This document shows positions 11,494 to 21,499 of a stretch of 64,000 nt of DNA, in pieces. The stretch's first letter is position 1; each line of letters opens with the position of its first letter. Made by a program: the position numbers and the translations under genes. This DNA is from Hennigella sp045617465. GTDB lineage: Bacteria > Bacillota_I > Bacilli_A > Mycoplasmatales > Mycoplasmoidaceae. Where the stretch lies: positions 1 through 64,000 of the forward strand of contig JAZLIQ010000001.1 of the NCBI GenBank assembly GCA_045617465.1, read 5' to 3'. The notes under the pieces are model-generated. The model ran no database searches and was not told the DNA's origin. It worked only from the letters and a program-made list of their open reading frames with translations.

Positions 11494-13587
11494 CTATTTC
11501 TTAGCAGCAGCTTTTTGACCAGTTCTAGCAGCAACTACTTCATCAACTACACTCTTTGGTGCTTGAGCATAGTGACTAAATTGCATTACATAGTTTCCAC
11601 GACCTTGAGTGAATGATCTTAAGTCTGTTGCATAACCAAACATGTTCTTTAAAGGAACTTTGGCTTTGATCATTTGTGCAGCAGCTCTTTGTTCAGTAGA
11701 TTCAATAGTTCCTCTACGTGAACTAATATCACCCATAGCATCTCCTAGATATTGGTCAGGAACTACTACGTCAACTGCCATGATTGGTTCAAGTAATACT
11801 AGACCACATTTCTTAGCAGCTTCTTTTAATGCTAATGATGCAGCAACCTTGAAAGCCATTTCTGATGAGTCAACATCGTGGTAAGAACCATCATATACTG
11901 TGGCTTTAATATCCATTAAAGGATATCCGGCTAATGGCCCAGCTTTCATGGCTTCTTGGATGCCTTGATCAATTGGCTTAATAAATTCACGTGGAATCTT
12001 TCCACCAACAATATCATTAACAAATTCATAACCTTTATCTTTGTTAGGTTCAAATTTAACAACACAGTGTCCATATTGACCATGACCACCAGATTGTTTA
12101 ATGTATTTACCTTCTGCTGATCCTTCTTTAGTAAATGTTTCACGGTATGAAACTTGAGGAGCACCAGCATTAACATCAACCTTGAATTCTCTTCTCATAC
12201 GGTCAACGATAATTTGTAAGTGTAATTCACCCATACCTGAGATAATACATTGACCAGTTTCGTGGTCTGTGTATGTTCTGAATGTTGGGTCTTCTTCTGC
12301 AAGTTTTTGCAAAGCAATACCCATTTTTTCTTGGTCTGCTTTTGTTTTTGGTTCAACAGCTAAACTAATAACTGGTTCAGCAAACTTCATTGATTCTAGT
12401 TTAACATCTAGATCTTCATCACAAAGTGTATCACCTGTAGTAGTTGATTTTAAACCAACAACAGCGCAGATGTCACCAGCACAGATATCAGGAATTTCAT
12501 TTCTGTTGTTTGAGTGCATCTTAATTAAGCGACTTACACGTTCTTTAATACCACGCTTAGAGTTAATAACATAACTTCCAGCGTTTAAGTGTCCTGAGTA
12601 TAGACGAATGAAAGTAATACGTCCAACAAATGGGTCAGTTGCCACTTTAAATGCTAAAGCAACAAACTTATCTTCATCGTGGTTCTTTAATTCTAGTTCT
12701 TTACCAGTTTCTTCATCTTTAACCTTAATAGAAGGACAGTCAGCTGGGCTTGGCAAGTAGTCAACTACTGCATCAAGTACAGCTTTAACACCCTTATTCT
12801 TAAATGATGTTCCACATAATACTGGGTGGAATTCAGCAGTTAGTGTACCTTTTCTAATACACATCTTTAATTCATCTTCTGTTAATTCTTGTCCATTCAA
12901 GTATTTTTCCATACACTTTTCATCATAGTTAACAGCTTCTTCAACTAAGATTTGTCTAAAGTGTTTAGCTTTTTCTAATAGGTCTGCAGGAATTTCAGCA
13001 ATCTTATAGTCTTCTTCTGGTTTACCATCGAACATTCTACATTTCATTGTTACTAAGTCAATAGTTCCAATGAAGTTAGCTTCTGCTCCAATAGGATATT
13101 GGATAGCTACACCTTTAGCACCTAGATTCTTTTTGATAGATTCTAGACACATTTCAAAGTCAGCACCAACTTTATCCATCTTGTTGCAATAAACAATTCT
13201 AGGTACTTTATATTCTGTTGCTTGTCTTCAAACTGTTTCAGTTTGAGGTTCCACACCTTGTTGACTATCTAGTACTGTAACAGCACCATCTAGTACTCTT
13301 AATGATCTTTCTACTTCAACAGTAAAGTCTACGTGTCCAGGAGTATCAATTAAGTTTAATTCATGTCCTTTTCATGTAACATATGTTGCAGCAGCAGTAA
13401 TTGTAATACCACGTTCTTTTTCTTGTTCCATTCAGTCCATGGTAGCACCACCATCATGGACTTCTCCAATTTTATGTGTTTTACCACCATGAAATAGGAT
13501 ACGTTCTGATGTGGTAGTCTTACCAGCATCGATGTGAGCCATGATACCAAAGTTTCTATATTTTTCTAAAGGAAATTGTCTTGGCAT
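11494..13587 (-). CDS. fusA: Elongation factor G
   Basis: EF-G is the GTPase that drives ribosomal translocation. The 697-residue length is standard. The N-terminus has the P-loop AHIDAGKTTTSE, the switch II DTPGHVDFT and NKMDK. Domain IV carries the SGGHGQYGHCVV loop that enters the decoding site. Conserved tryptophans are encoded by TGA. It is the third gene of the str operon, 10 nt after rpsG. The start at 13587 has the Shine-Dalgarno aggaga. No tuf gene follows. Confidence 0.98.
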
Positions 13588-13597
13588 AGTCTATCTC

Positions 13598-14065
13598 CTA
13601 GAATTTTAAATGAGCAAAAGCTTTGTTTGCTTCAGCCATTCTGTGTGTATCTTCTTTTTTCTTAACGGCTCCACCAATACCGTTTGAAGCATCAATGATT
13701 TCATTAGCTAGTCTTTCTAGCATAGTCTTTTCATTTCTGTTTCTAGCATATAGGATTAATCATCTTAATCCTAAAGCTACTTTTCTTTCTTCTCCTACTG
13801 GTGTAGGTACTTGGTAGTTACTACCAGCAATACGTCTAACTTTAAGTTCTAGACTTGGCATAATGTTGTCTAGAGCTTTGTTAAACACATCTAGTGGTTT
13901 TTGTTTAGTTTTCTTTTCAACCATATCGAATGCACCATAAACGATTTGTTGAGCTAAACCTTTTTTACCATCTTCCATTACTAAGTTGATAGCTTTAGTA
14001 ATAATTCTAGAATTAAATACTGGATCTGGTAAAACTTGGCGTTTTTCAGCTTGATGTTTTCTCAT
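13598..14065 (-). CDS. rpsG: Ribosomal protein S7
   Basis: S7 nucleates assembly of the 30S head. The 155-residue product starts MRKHQAEKR and contains the conserved blocks NALDNIMPSLELKVRRIAGSNYQVP and RNEKTMLERLANEI. One Trp (LGLRWLILYAR) is encoded by TGA. It is the middle gene of rpsL-rpsG-fusA and has the expected length. Confidence 0.97.
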
Positions 14066-14079
14066 ATTTAATTCCTTTC

Positions 14080-14499
14080 TTATTGAGCAGCTTTAGGTTT
14101 CTTAGCACCATAAGCTGATCTTTGTTGGTTTCTCTTAGCTACACCTTGTGTATCTAGAGTTCCTCTAACAATGTGGTATCTCACACCTGGAAGATCTTTT
14201 ACACGACCTCCACGAATAAGTACAACAGAGTGTTCTTGAAGGTTGTGACCTTCACCTGGAATATATGCTAACACTTCTTGACGGTTTGTCAATTTAACCT
14301 TAGCATATTTTCTTAGGGCAGAGTTTGGTTTCTTTGGTGTCATAGTACCAACTCTGGTACAAACTCCCCTTTTCAAAGGCGCTGGTGAATACTTTTGTTC
14401 TCTTTCAAAAGAGTTGTAAGTAGTTAATAGCGCAGGAGATTTTGATTTAGATTTTTTGTTTTTACGTTTGTGACGTATTAATTGTTGTATAGTAGGCAT
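14080..14499 (-). CDS. rpsL: Ribosomal protein S12
   Basis: S12 sits at the decoding centre and affects fidelity. The 139-residue protein has the invariant TPKKPNSALRKYAKV and the GEGHNLQEHSVVLIRGGRVKDLPG block. It is the first gene of the str operon, with a Shine-Dalgarno AAGGAG about 8 nt before ATG. Confidence 0.98.
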   Translation of the reverse strand: MPTIQQLIRHKRKNKKSKSKSPALLTTYNSFEREQKYSPAPLKRGVCTRVGTMTPKKPNSALRKYAKVKLTNRQEVLAYIPGEGHNLQEHSVVLIRGGRVKDLPGVRYHIVRGTLDTQGVAKRNQQRSAYGAKKPKAAQ

Positions 14500-14607
14500 C
14501 TTTTCTCCTTATTTTTACTATATTTTTAGATACAACTTAGCCGTGTGTATCATACGTAATATTAATAATAACACAAAAATGGTAAATTTATATATATTTT
14601 TTAAATA
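14500..14607 (-). other. Intergenic region upstream of rpsL
   Basis: About 108 nt of very AT-rich DNA. It must contain the str-operon promoter and leader. I see TATTAAT/TATAGTA-like boxes but cannot choose one with confidence. Confidence 0.3.
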
Positions 14608-14630
14608 AAAAAAGAAGCTATGCTTCTTTC
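14608..14630 (-). terminator. Terminator of the EzrA-like gene, stop codon in the loop
   Basis: The stem aaagaagc / gcttcttt encloses the TAG stop codon (14618-14620). It is followed by a T run on the minus strand. Confidence 0.8.
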
Positions 14631-16312
14631 TTATTATTCTTATATCTCTTAGCTGCTTTAACTATCTTTAGCAATTGGTCTATACATTTATCGTATTCTT
14701 TAGCTTTGTAAGATGCATTTGCTTTAGCAAAATCATCTTTAAAACTTTTGATTGTTTTATAACGGTTAGCATAGACAAATAGTTTACTTGCATATGTCTT
14801 AAGAACAATAGTTGTAGAGATTTCTTTATAGATTTGTTGGCTTTGTTCAACTATGGCAGTTAGCTCATAGGCAATACGGTCAAAGTCTGGATTGTCTTTG
14901 CTAACAATCTCTTTACTATAGCCATCAAGTTGTTTTAAGCAACTTTTAATAATCTTTTGAATTGCATCTGCTTCTTTACCATTAGGTGCTACATTCTTGA
15001 CAATTGCTTGCAATTGACAGAAGTAAATGTATAGATCATTTAAGTCTGTAACTGTCTTGATGATCTTACCAAGTACATCATCAATATGATCTATTGCTGT
15101 AACAATTTCATCTTTTCTTGCAGCAATTTGATTACCAATATTATCTAAGTCTTTGATAGCACTAATTTTTTCTAGATGTGTTTTGTAGTTAATGTTATTG
15201 GCAATGTTATTTAACTTAGAAATGTAGTTAATGTCTTTTTCAATAACATCAAAGCATTCAATAATCTTTGGCTCTAATACAAAGTATTGTTTTAAATCTC
15301 TCATGCTATTAACAATGTCTTCTTTGTTAGCAATAATCTTGTCTGTTTGTTCTTTAATTTCATTGATACTATATGAAATCAAAGTTGGCGTTTTGATATG
15401 GATATAAGTAAATTGGTTTATTTGGTTAATAGCATTAATAGCTTGAACAGCATAGTTTTGTGCTTGTCCAAGTTGTAATGAACGATAGTATTTGATAAAG
15501 TGTGAATATGAATGAACAAACACTGTTAATAGGTTTTGGAGTGTTTGTAAATCTGCACGAGCAATTTCACCATTATGTTCTTTAATAATTTTTTCGTTAT
15601 ATTGTTTTGTTGTTAGTAAGTAAGTGTCAACGACTTGAAACTTAAACACTAACATGATAGCTTTAGCTAGTTGCTTTAGTTTGTTACCAAGATCTAGGAT
15701 TGTTTCAACTGTTCTCTTGTAATCAAACTTAATTGATAATCCGGGCAAAGAAACAAATGTTTTCTTAATTGAGAAGATTAAATCATTGATCTTAGAAAAG
15801 TCTGTTGAGTATTTTAGTTTGTTATAGAAATCTTGAAGTCTTTCAAAGATAGATAAATAGTTTTGAAAAGTTGATTCAATTGCTTCACCATATTGAGTGT
15901 AGTGTTCATAAGCTTTTTTCAACACCTCTAAATCTTTTAAAGCTTTTGTTAAGTCACTATCAATGCTTTTCAAATATTTACTTGATACTTTTAGGTTAAA
16001 AGCATTAAGTTCAAGTTCAGCTACTGCAATATTAGCTTTTATAACTGGCAAGTTATCTTTTAGTTTTTTATGCAAACTAATGTATTTGTTCAAATCCAGT
16101 TTTTTGCCTAAGTCGTTATTGGCTAAAACTTGAATTCTAAAAATATTAATTCCACCAAGACCATTAACTAATTGGTTGTATTTGTTAATAAGTTTTATTT
16201 CTTTTCTAAAGTAAACTTTGTGAATTGCAAAAAAGACTGTGAAGATAATTAATCCTGCACAAAGGAAAGAAATAAAAACAATAAGTATTGCAATAAGCAC
16301 TGATTCTTGCAT
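14618..16312 (-). CDS. EzrA-like membrane-anchored coiled-coil protein
   Basis: The 564-residue protein has a single N-terminal membrane segment (ESVLIAILIVFISFLCAGL, then IIFTVFFAI) followed by about 530 residues of charged helical repeats. This is the topology and nearly the exact length of the division regulator EzrA (about 562 residues), with its spectrin-like repeats on the cytosolic side. There is no enzymatic motif. I chose ATG 16312 over an upstream ATG at 16348: the latter lies inside a perfect inverted repeat, while a TATAAT at 16319-16324 sits only 6 nt before 16312, giving a leaderless mRNA. The EzrA assignment is by architecture, not by a signature, and needs a profile search. 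It is divergent from the alanine racemase. Confidence 0.6.
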   Translation of the reverse strand: MQESVLIAILIVFISFLCAGLIIFTVFFAIHKVYFRKEIKLINKYNQLVNGLGGINIFRIQVLANNDLGKKLDLNKYISLHKKLKDNLPVIKANIAVAELELNAFNLKVSSKYLKSIDSDLTKALKDLEVLKKAYEHYTQYGEAIESTFQNYLSIFERLQDFYNKLKYSTDFSKINDLIFSIKKTFVSLPGLSIKFDYKRTVETILDLGNKLKQLAKAIMLVFKFQVVDTYLLTTKQYNEKIIKEHNGEIARADLQTLQNLLTVFVHSYSHFIKYYRSLQLGQAQNYAVQAINAINQINQFTYIHIKTPTLISYSINEIKEQTDKIIANKEDIVNSMRDLKQYFVLEPKIIECFDVIEKDINYISKLNNIANNINYKTHLEKISAIKDLDNIGNQIAARKDEIVTAIDHIDDVLGKIIKTVTDLNDLYIYFCQLQAIVKNVAPNGKEADAIQKIIKSCLKQLDGYSKEIVSKDNPDFDRIAYELTAIVEQSQQIYKEISTTIVLKTYASKLFVYANRYKTIKSFKDDFAKANASYKAKEYDKCIDQLLKIVKAAKRYKNNKKEA

Positions 16313-16318
16313 ACTTAT

Positions 16319-16324
16319 ATTATA
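16319..16324 (-). promoter_or_regulatory. -10 box of the EzrA-like gene (leaderless)
   Basis: TATAAT on the minus strand lies 6 nt from the ATG at 16312. Confidence 0.65.
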
Positions 16325-16329
16325 AAAAT

Positions 16330-16355
16330 AAAAAGAGTGACAAGTCACTCTTTTT
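16330..16355. repeat. 26-bp perfect inverted repeat between divergent genes
   Basis: Two 12-nt arms (aaaaagagtgac / gtcactcttttt) are separated by 2 nt. It lies over the -35 zone of the EzrA-like promoter. It resembles a terminator, but no gene ends next to it on either strand, so it may be an operator or an insulator. Confidence 0.6.
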
Positions 16356-16410
16356 AAATATATATTTGGGTTTGAATAAAATCAATACTATTTCTTTAAT
16401 TATACGAAGT

Positions 16411-16416
16411 TATAAT
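16411..16416 (+). promoter_or_regulatory. -10 box of alr (leaderless)
   Basis: TATAAT lies 7 nt before the ATG at 16424. No Shine-Dalgarno is present. Confidence 0.65.
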
Positions 16417-16423
16417 ATTTTAT

Positions 16424-17515
16424 ATGATGTATAGAAAAACTTATGCTGAAATAAATACAGCAAATATTACTAAAAATACAAAGAGATTTATTAAAACTCA
16501 TCCTGAGTATAAATATTTTATGGGTGTAGTTAAAGCTGATTGTTATGGTCATGGCCTTAACAAAAATACTATTGATGCTATTATTGCAGGTGGAGTTAAT
16601 TATTTAGGCGTTGCTACACTAGAAGAAGCATTAGAAGTTAGAAAAATAAATAAGAAAATTCCTATTTTAATATTGTCTAAGATTGATATCGAAACAGTGA
16701 ATGTTGCCCACAAGAATGGTATTAGTGTTACAATTCCAAATCTAATTTATACTAAAAAACTTCTTAAGTTGAAAAACTTAAAAGGGCTGAAGGTCCATTT
16801 AAATATAGACACGGGAATGAATCGTATTGGTGCTAAGACAGCTAAAGATGCAGAGACAATCGTTAAATTATTGACTAAATCTGACATATATTTAGAAGGA
16901 ATTTACACGCATATTTATGATGTAACAAATAGACAACACACATTTGCACAATATAGAAAATTTGAAGAGATTACTAAAAATATCAATTTAAAGAAAATTA
17001 AGATGGTGCATTGTGGTGCTACTGATGCAACATTACTTTATCCAAAGCGTCCATATGCTAATGGCTGCCGTTTTGGTGATGTTATGTATGGGATTATGGA
17101 AAAACCAGAAAAAGGTTATCTTGACACATATAGATTAATCTCAAAAATCATACAAGTTCATACAGTTAAAAAAGGCGAAACTGTGGGATATGGTGGTGTA
17201 TTTGGCGCATATAAAGATGAATTAATAGCATTAATTCCTATTGGCTTTGCAGATGGTTTAAGAAGAGACTCTAGAGATATGTTTGTTTATATTAACAATA
17301 GAAAATATCCAATTGTTGGTAATGTATGTATGGATTTAACTTTTATCAAAGCGGATAAATATGTTAAAGAAAATGATATTGTTTATATCTATAGAGATAG
17401 ACAACATATCTATGATTGAGCCAACTTCTTAAAGACAGCTGCAGATTGAATGATCTGTAATATCAGTAAAAGAGTTCCAAGAGTATATGTAAAAGAATGA
17501 AAAAAAGCGGTTTAA
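16424..17515 (+). CDS. alr: Alanine racemase
   Basis: This PLP enzyme interconverts L- and D-alanine. The 363-residue protein has the Schiff-base Lys37 in VVKADCYGHG and HLNIDTGMNRIG. The PLP-ring contact lies in NGCRFGDVMYGIM, the second catalytic base Tyr in ETVGYGG, and IGFADGL and GNVCMDLTFI follow. The C-terminal SKRVPRVYV is typical of Alr. Two in-frame ATGs (16424, 16427) are possible starts; a TATAAT at 16411-16416 makes either essentially leaderless. The end is TGA-encoded Trp followed by TAA, which lies within the terminator hairpin. It is unexpected in a bacterium without peptidoglycan. Confidence 0.93.
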
Positions 17516-17525
17516 CCGCTTTTTA
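17501..17525. terminator. Bidirectional terminator, alr / APC permease
   Basis: The stem aaaaagcggtt / aaccgcttttt encloses the alr stop codon (17513-17515). The A and T runs work for both converging genes. Confidence 0.85.
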
Positions 17526-19139
17526 TTATGCTCTTGCTAATTTAAGTTTCTTTTCTTTGTGCATTTCGATTGAACTTGGAATGCAACATACAGCAACAAA
17601 GATAATCAGCATCACAAGAGTCATGATTGCTCCAAGCATATTGTTGAACCAGTCAGCATCTCTTTCTCATTGCGCAACTAATGCAATATCTGCAATTGAT
17701 GCGACAACAATGAATAGAATTGCAATACTAATTAATATAGTTGAAACGATTGAGCAGAATCAGAAACCTTTGGCTTTTCTTACTTTAATCTTGTTTGTCT
17801 TTCTGTTCATCATTGCACCGATTGTTGCAAACACGATACATAAGAATGCAAAGATTGATGTTCAGTTAGCCATTAAATCACAGAATGAATATAAACTGTT
17901 GCAGCTTCCAATTGTTCCACCAAGTTCATAACCAACTGGTAATGTTGCTGGGTCAACAGACTTAGCTAAGAATGGAACCATAGTTGTAGTACCATATCCA
18001 ACTGTATCTGCATAGCCTAAAGCACCAACAAGTGTGAAGATGACAAAGAATACTAATGTAATTACACCAGCATAAATTAATCCTACTCAGTTGTGTTTTT
18101 GAGTGGCAATTTTACCTTTTAGTTTATCACTAAATGGTAATTCTCCACCCTTGATTAGGTCTTGGTAGTACAATGGGTTGTACATTGCAAACCCATTAAT
18201 AACACCAAATATACCTACGGCAATTAGCATTTCCATAACACCAACTACTCAGTGTAAACCATTTTGGTCAAACCAAGCTAAACCGTTAACTTTTCCGTTA
18301 GTTGCACCAAATAGCAATGAAATAGCCACTAATAAGTTAATGATTGAAACAATGACTAATCCAATTACTAATGCAGCAGGTGTTTTTTTAGGTTCTTCCA
18401 TTTCAGATTGAATACCTGCAGTTGAATAGAATCCATCATAACTAAAGATAATGGCAGGTACAGAACCTACAATACCTAGTAGAGGGAACATCTGAGCAAG
18501 TCGAACATTTCCACTTGTTTGCCAAGTTTCAGGCCAAATATGTGTTGTTCCACCAGTTGTTCAGCCGTTGTTTGTTGCAGCTAGAGCAATACCAGCGACA
18601 ATACAGAACGCTATTGGGATGAAACGCAATGCGGTAACAACTCAGTTTTGAATGTTACCTAATTTACTTGATAAACCACTAGCAATAAAGAATCAAGCAG
18701 TAATAGCAAATGCTATTAATGCGGAAATTCACCATTGCGTTTGCCATCCAAATGCATCTTGGAATTGAATGACGGCATAGTATGGCATCATGAAGAAGTT
18801 CAGTGGTAAATATAGGAATGCCATAAAGTATTTCGAAACTTTGTACAAATACTTATGACAGAAGTTTTTAACCCATGAAATAATTCCTAAGTTGCTATCT
18901 GTGGTTGCGCTAGCAATTTCAGCTAACGAAACACCCATGCAGACAACACCAAAGATAGAAAGGACTCATGAGATAAGAGCTAGGATTGCGCTTTGTCCAA
19001 CGTTTCCTAGCACTTCACCATTTTTAAGGAAAATGCCGGCACCAATTGTGGAACCAACAACTAAAAAAATGGCAGAGACGAATGTAATTTTCTTTTTTGT
19101 GACTTCGCTCTTGGTCACTTTTTTCTTTTTGTTATTCAT
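17526..19139 (-). CDS. APC-superfamily amino-acid permease
   Basis: The 537-residue integral membrane protein has about 12-14 hydrophobic segments. The family-typical first segment carries the VGSTIGAGIFLKNG motif, in which the GxG-type turn binds the amino-acid backbone. The FSYDGFYSTAG motif in segment 6 and the IQSEMEEPKKTPAAL loop are the usual APC features. It probably imports an amino acid into this auxotrophic cell; the substrate cannot be told. A minus-strand TATAAT at 19149-19154 lies 9 nt before ATG, so the mRNA is nearly leaderless. The two related permeases at 40937 and 42624 share the same plan. Confidence 0.88.
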
Positions 19140-19156
19140 AACCTAATAATTATATA

Positions 19157-19181
19157 AAAAAGAAAGCATAGCTTTCTTTTT
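19157..19181 (-). terminator. Terminator after prmC
   Basis: The stem aaaaagaaagc / gctttcttttt with a 3-nt loop and a T run lies between the prmC stop and the APC permease promoter. Confidence 0.8.
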
Positions 19182-19182
19182 A

Positions 19183-19995
19183 TTATTTAGATTTAACGAT
19201 GATATATTGCTTGCCTTGAACAAAGTCTACAATTAAGTTTGGATAGTTTTTTGCTTCAGTTTTTAAAGCATCAACTAGATCATATCCAATTTCTAATCAC
19301 GCTTCTTTAAAATTATGCTTATCTAATCAAGCAAAATATTTCTTGTAGAAATATAAACCATTATCTGGAGCAACTAAAGCTTTTTTATCTTCTCATTTAT
19401 ACATTGCTGTATTATTGAAGTTTGCTTCATTAATATAAGGTGGATTAGAAATTAGATAATCTACTCTTGGATGACTAGTTAGATATTCTATGGCATCTTT
19501 TTTGTCAATAGTTAAACGCACTTTGTGCTTAACACCATTAGCATGAGTATTGAAGAAAGGTTTTCAATACTTATCAACACAAACAACATTAAATTGTGGT
19601 AAACGTTTTTTAATGGAGATACCAATACAACCACAACCACAACAAAGATCAAACAAAGTTTCTTCTTTAGTATTTTTGTGACTATTAATAAAGTCTTGTG
19701 TCATTTGTTCTGTAATGTCTCTTGGAGCTAAAACTTTTTTAGTAACAATAAAGTCTAGTCCGCAAAAAGTTGTATGACCTGTTAAATGAGCAAGAGGTAC
19801 TTGCTTTACAAAGTAACTATCACATAACTTTCAAAACTTTTTTGGATTAAAATCAAGTTCAAGATTACGACGATCGACAAATTTGTTTTTATCCTTTACA
19901 TGTTTAGAAACAGCAAATAAAAGTTCAAAAAAGATGACGTCATGTGCTTGGCCATGTTTTTCAATAAATTGATTAAATAATTGGTTAAAGGTCAT
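19183..19995 (-). CDS. prmC: Release factor glutamine methyltransferase
   Basis: PrmC methylates the Gln of the GGQ motif in release factor RF1. The 270-residue product has the SAM-binding motif FDLCCGCGCIGI and the substrate-Gln-binding NPPY motif in LISNPPYINE. It starts 1 nt after the prfA stop codon, the usual prfA-prmC pair, so enzyme and substrate are co-expressed. Three tryptophans are TGA-coded. Confidence 0.94.
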
Positions 19996-19996
19996 A

Positions 19997-21088
19997 TTAA
20001 ATCTTTAACTTTTCCATTAGTCTTGCTTGTTCATCAGCAATTAGTTGATCATGGATTTCTTCTAATGTTCCACCTTGCATGATAAAATCTAATTTATTTA
20101 GAGTTAAACCTATACGGTGATCAGTAATTCTATTTTGTGGATAGTTGTAAGTTCTGATCTTTTCAGCTCTTTCACCGGTTCCTACTTGACTACGTCTAGT
20201 AGAATCTTCTTGTGCTTTACGATCATCTTCTGCTTTTTGTCAAAGCTTAGATTTAAGCATGTTCATCGCTTTAGCTCTGTTTTCAATTTGGCTTCTTTCA
20301 GATTGACAAGCAACAACAATGCCTGTAGGCATGTGTGTTAATCTTACAGCTGATTCTGTTCTATTAACGTGTTGACCACCAGCACCTGAAGCACGATAAA
20401 CATCAATTCTTAAATCAGCTGGATTGATTTTGATTTCAATGTCATCAAGTTCTGGTAATACTGCTACAGTAATAGTTGATGTGTGTACTCTACCTTTTGA
20501 TTCAGTAGCAGGAACACGTTGTACACGGTGTACTCCTGATTCAAATTTCATCTTTGAGTAAACATCTTTGCCTTTTACAGTAAAAGATAAATATGAATAG
20601 CCATTACCTTGCGGACTAACATCCATGATGTTACATTTTCATTTTTGGTTATCAAAGTATCTTTTATATGTATCAAATAAATCAGATACAAATAATGCTG
20701 ATTCATCTCCACCAGCAGCTGGACGCATTTCTACGATAACGTTCTTATCATTATTTGGATCAACAGGTAATAACAATGTTTTGATTTCTTGTTCAAGAGG
20801 TGGAATAGCATTTCTAATCATTTCAAGGTCTGACTTAGCCATAGAAATGAATTCAGGATCTTTGATTGAAGAATCACCTAAGATATCTTCAGCTTGTTTT
20901 GCATCTTCAATCATTTTCTTAAGTTCTTTGAACTTAGCAGCAACTGGTTCATGTTTCTTTAGTTGAATATTAATTTTCTTAACTTCAGAAAAAGGCAAAG
21001 ATGTGTCAGTTTCTACTTTGTTAGATAACTCGATAAAGTCCTTTGCTATTTTTGCTACTGTTTCATATAGTTTCTTGTTGTATTCCAT
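19997..21088 (-). CDS. prfA: Peptide chain release factor 1
   Basis: RF1 reads UAA and UAG. The 363-residue product carries the stop-recognition PAT tripeptide in RVQRVPATESKGRVHTS and the GGQ hydrolysis motif in SGAGGQHVNRTESAVRLTH. It fits an organism that has reassigned UGA to Trp and lost RF2. I use ATG 21088 because GGAGG sits 5 nt upstream; the in-frame TTG at 21100 overlaps that site. It is followed by prmC. Confidence 0.97.
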
Positions 21089-21108
21089 TGTTGCCTCCAA
21101 AATAAAAA

Positions 21109-21143
21109 GAAAAAAGACACACTATAAAAAGCGGTCTTTTTAT
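21109..21143 (-). terminator. Hairpin between rpmE and prfA
   Basis: The stem aaaaagac / gtcttttt followed by T on the minus strand may partially terminate after rpmE. Confidence 0.5.
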
Positions 21144-21153
21144 CTATCTAAAG

Positions 21154-21444
21154 TTATTTATTTAAATCGTCAAGATTTGAAATAACGGTTTTACCTTGTT
21201 TTTTAGCTCTAACTTTTTTAACTTTTGGTTGGTAGTTTTTCTTTTCAAACTTGCTAGCAAGTTTTTCAGCTCTACCTTTAACATTTGTTTCAACTGATTT
21301 ACCAACAAAGACAGGGTGGCAGTTAGCACAAACGTCAATAGAAACTACGTCAGCTTTGCAAGTTGACATAATTTTGTATTCAGCACCACAAGTGGCACAT
21401 TTGAACGTAGTTAGTTTACTTTTTGGATGAATTTTTTCTTTCAT
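21154..21444 (-). CDS. rpmE: Ribosomal protein L31
   Basis: This is the zinc-ribbon type L31 of the 50S subunit. It has CATC near residue 17 and CANC near residue 40 as zinc ligands, and the HPVFVGK motif. The 96 residues include a basic C-terminal extension of about 25 residues beyond the usual length. It lies upstream of prfA, a frequent arrangement. Confidence 0.94.
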   Translation of the reverse strand: MKEKIHPKSKLTTFKCATCGAEYKIMSTCKADVVSIDVCANCHPVFVGKSVETNVKGRAEKLASKFEKKNYQPKVKKVRAKKQGKTVISNLDDLNK

Positions 21445-21499
21445 AGTAAAAACCTTATTTCTTTTATTAAGTATATTTATTTTATATTAAAATGACAAT

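Noticed and set aside
11642..12574. Open frames opposite fusA
   Set aside because: They are shadows of the strongly conserved fusA reading frame, with no Shine-Dalgarno or promoter.
16313..16348. Earlier start (ATG 16348) of the EzrA-like gene
   Set aside because: It would lie inside a perfect inverted repeat and upstream of a good -10 box; the added residues are polar and unlike a signal. ATG 16312 fits better.
17497..19146. Plus-strand frames opposite the APC permease at 17526-19139
   Set aside because: Same reason: mirror of a hydrophobic gene. The minus-strand frame has the APC motifs.
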